Notes under the pieces: model-generated
What the model saw: only the letters and a program-made list of their open reading frames with translations
The model's database searches: none
What the model was told of the DNA's origin: nothing
Shown: positions 6,459 to 6,539 of the stretch, piece after piece
How positions within the stretch are numbered: position 1 is the stretch's first letter
Layout of the letters: each line of letters opens with the position of its first letter
Program-made: the position numbers and the translations under genes
Assembly: GCA_027451085.1 (NCBI GenBank)
Contig: DAIDKA010000233.1
Location: 1-6,539, forward strand
Direction: 5' to 3'
DNA length: 6,539 nt
From: Gammaproteobacteria bacterium
GTDB taxonomy: Bacteria; Pseudomonadota; Gammaproteobacteria; Steroidobacterales; Steroidobacteraceae

Positions 6459-6539
6459 CTATTTTACGAGCGCGCTCTTGAGCAGTGATTCCTGGGTCTG
6501 CGTGAACTTTCGGAATCGCTTCTGCCACTCAGACGGATG
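6459..6539 (-). CDS. C-terminal end of the gene before fdsD, probably formate dehydrogenase alpha subunit (partial)
   Basis: Only the last 26 codons are in the window, reading HPSEWQKRFRKFTQTQESL and ending ALVK before TAG at 6461-6459. The frame is open to the window edge and its stop lies nine bases before the fdsD ATG. A charged helical tail with EWQ..F...Q..LL fits the C-terminus of a molybdopterin-dependent formate dehydrogenase catalytic subunit, and it does not resemble an FdhD-type sulfurtransferase end. The identity rests mainly on its position before fdsD. Confidence 0.55.
   Translation of the reverse strand, partial: HPSEWQKRFRKFTQTQESLLKSALVK

Overview
The window comes from a GC-rich proteobacterium. 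Its gene families (CioAB-type cytochrome bd, Fds-type formate dehydrogenase, receiver-PAS-GGDEF-EAL signalling proteins) are most at home in Beta- or Gammaproteobacteria, but the sequence alone does not fix the genus. I see no rRNA, tRNA, CRISPR array, insertion sequence or phage gene.

Layout. (1) Positions 1-1759, minus strand: a cyclic-di-GMP signalling gene of the receiver-PAS-GGDEF-EAL type that appears to be dead or dying. Its original start can be recognised at 1759, but the receiver domain is reduced to a remnant. A one-base frameshift lies near 1658, and an in-frame amber codon at 111-113 interrupts the EAL domain, whose homology continues in frame to the window edge. (2) Positions 1760-2073: a non-coding stretch with an inverted repeat and a repeated TGTACGGT element, probably regulatory. 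(3) Positions 2074-2785, plus strand: two small membrane-protein genes, an unrecognised single-pass protein and a 51-residue DUF3096-type protein, each with a strong Shine-Dalgarno sequence. (4) Positions 2889-6005, minus strand: a compact four-gene operon in the order GbsR/MarR-type regulator, cydA (cioA), cydB (cioB), DUF2474 small protein. Every junction overlaps by 1-4 bases. An 18-bp perfect palindrome lies just upstream of the regulator. (5) Positions 6180-6539, minus strand: the end of a formate dehydrogenase operon, namely fdsD and the last 26 codons of the gene before it, probably the catalytic alpha subunit.

How the parts work together. The central operon encodes a quinol:O2 oxidoreductase of the short Q-loop, cyanide-insensitive type, with its accessory micro-protein and a co-transcribed regulator that probably binds the palindrome and controls its own operon. 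The formate dehydrogenase upstream would generate NADH from formate, so both units feed or drain the respiratory chain. Co-regulation is only an inference from position. The most unusual content is the layered decay of the cyclic-di-GMP gene and the two very small membrane-protein genes (42 and 51 codons) that routine annotation can miss. Nothing here amounts to a clearly new multi-gene system.
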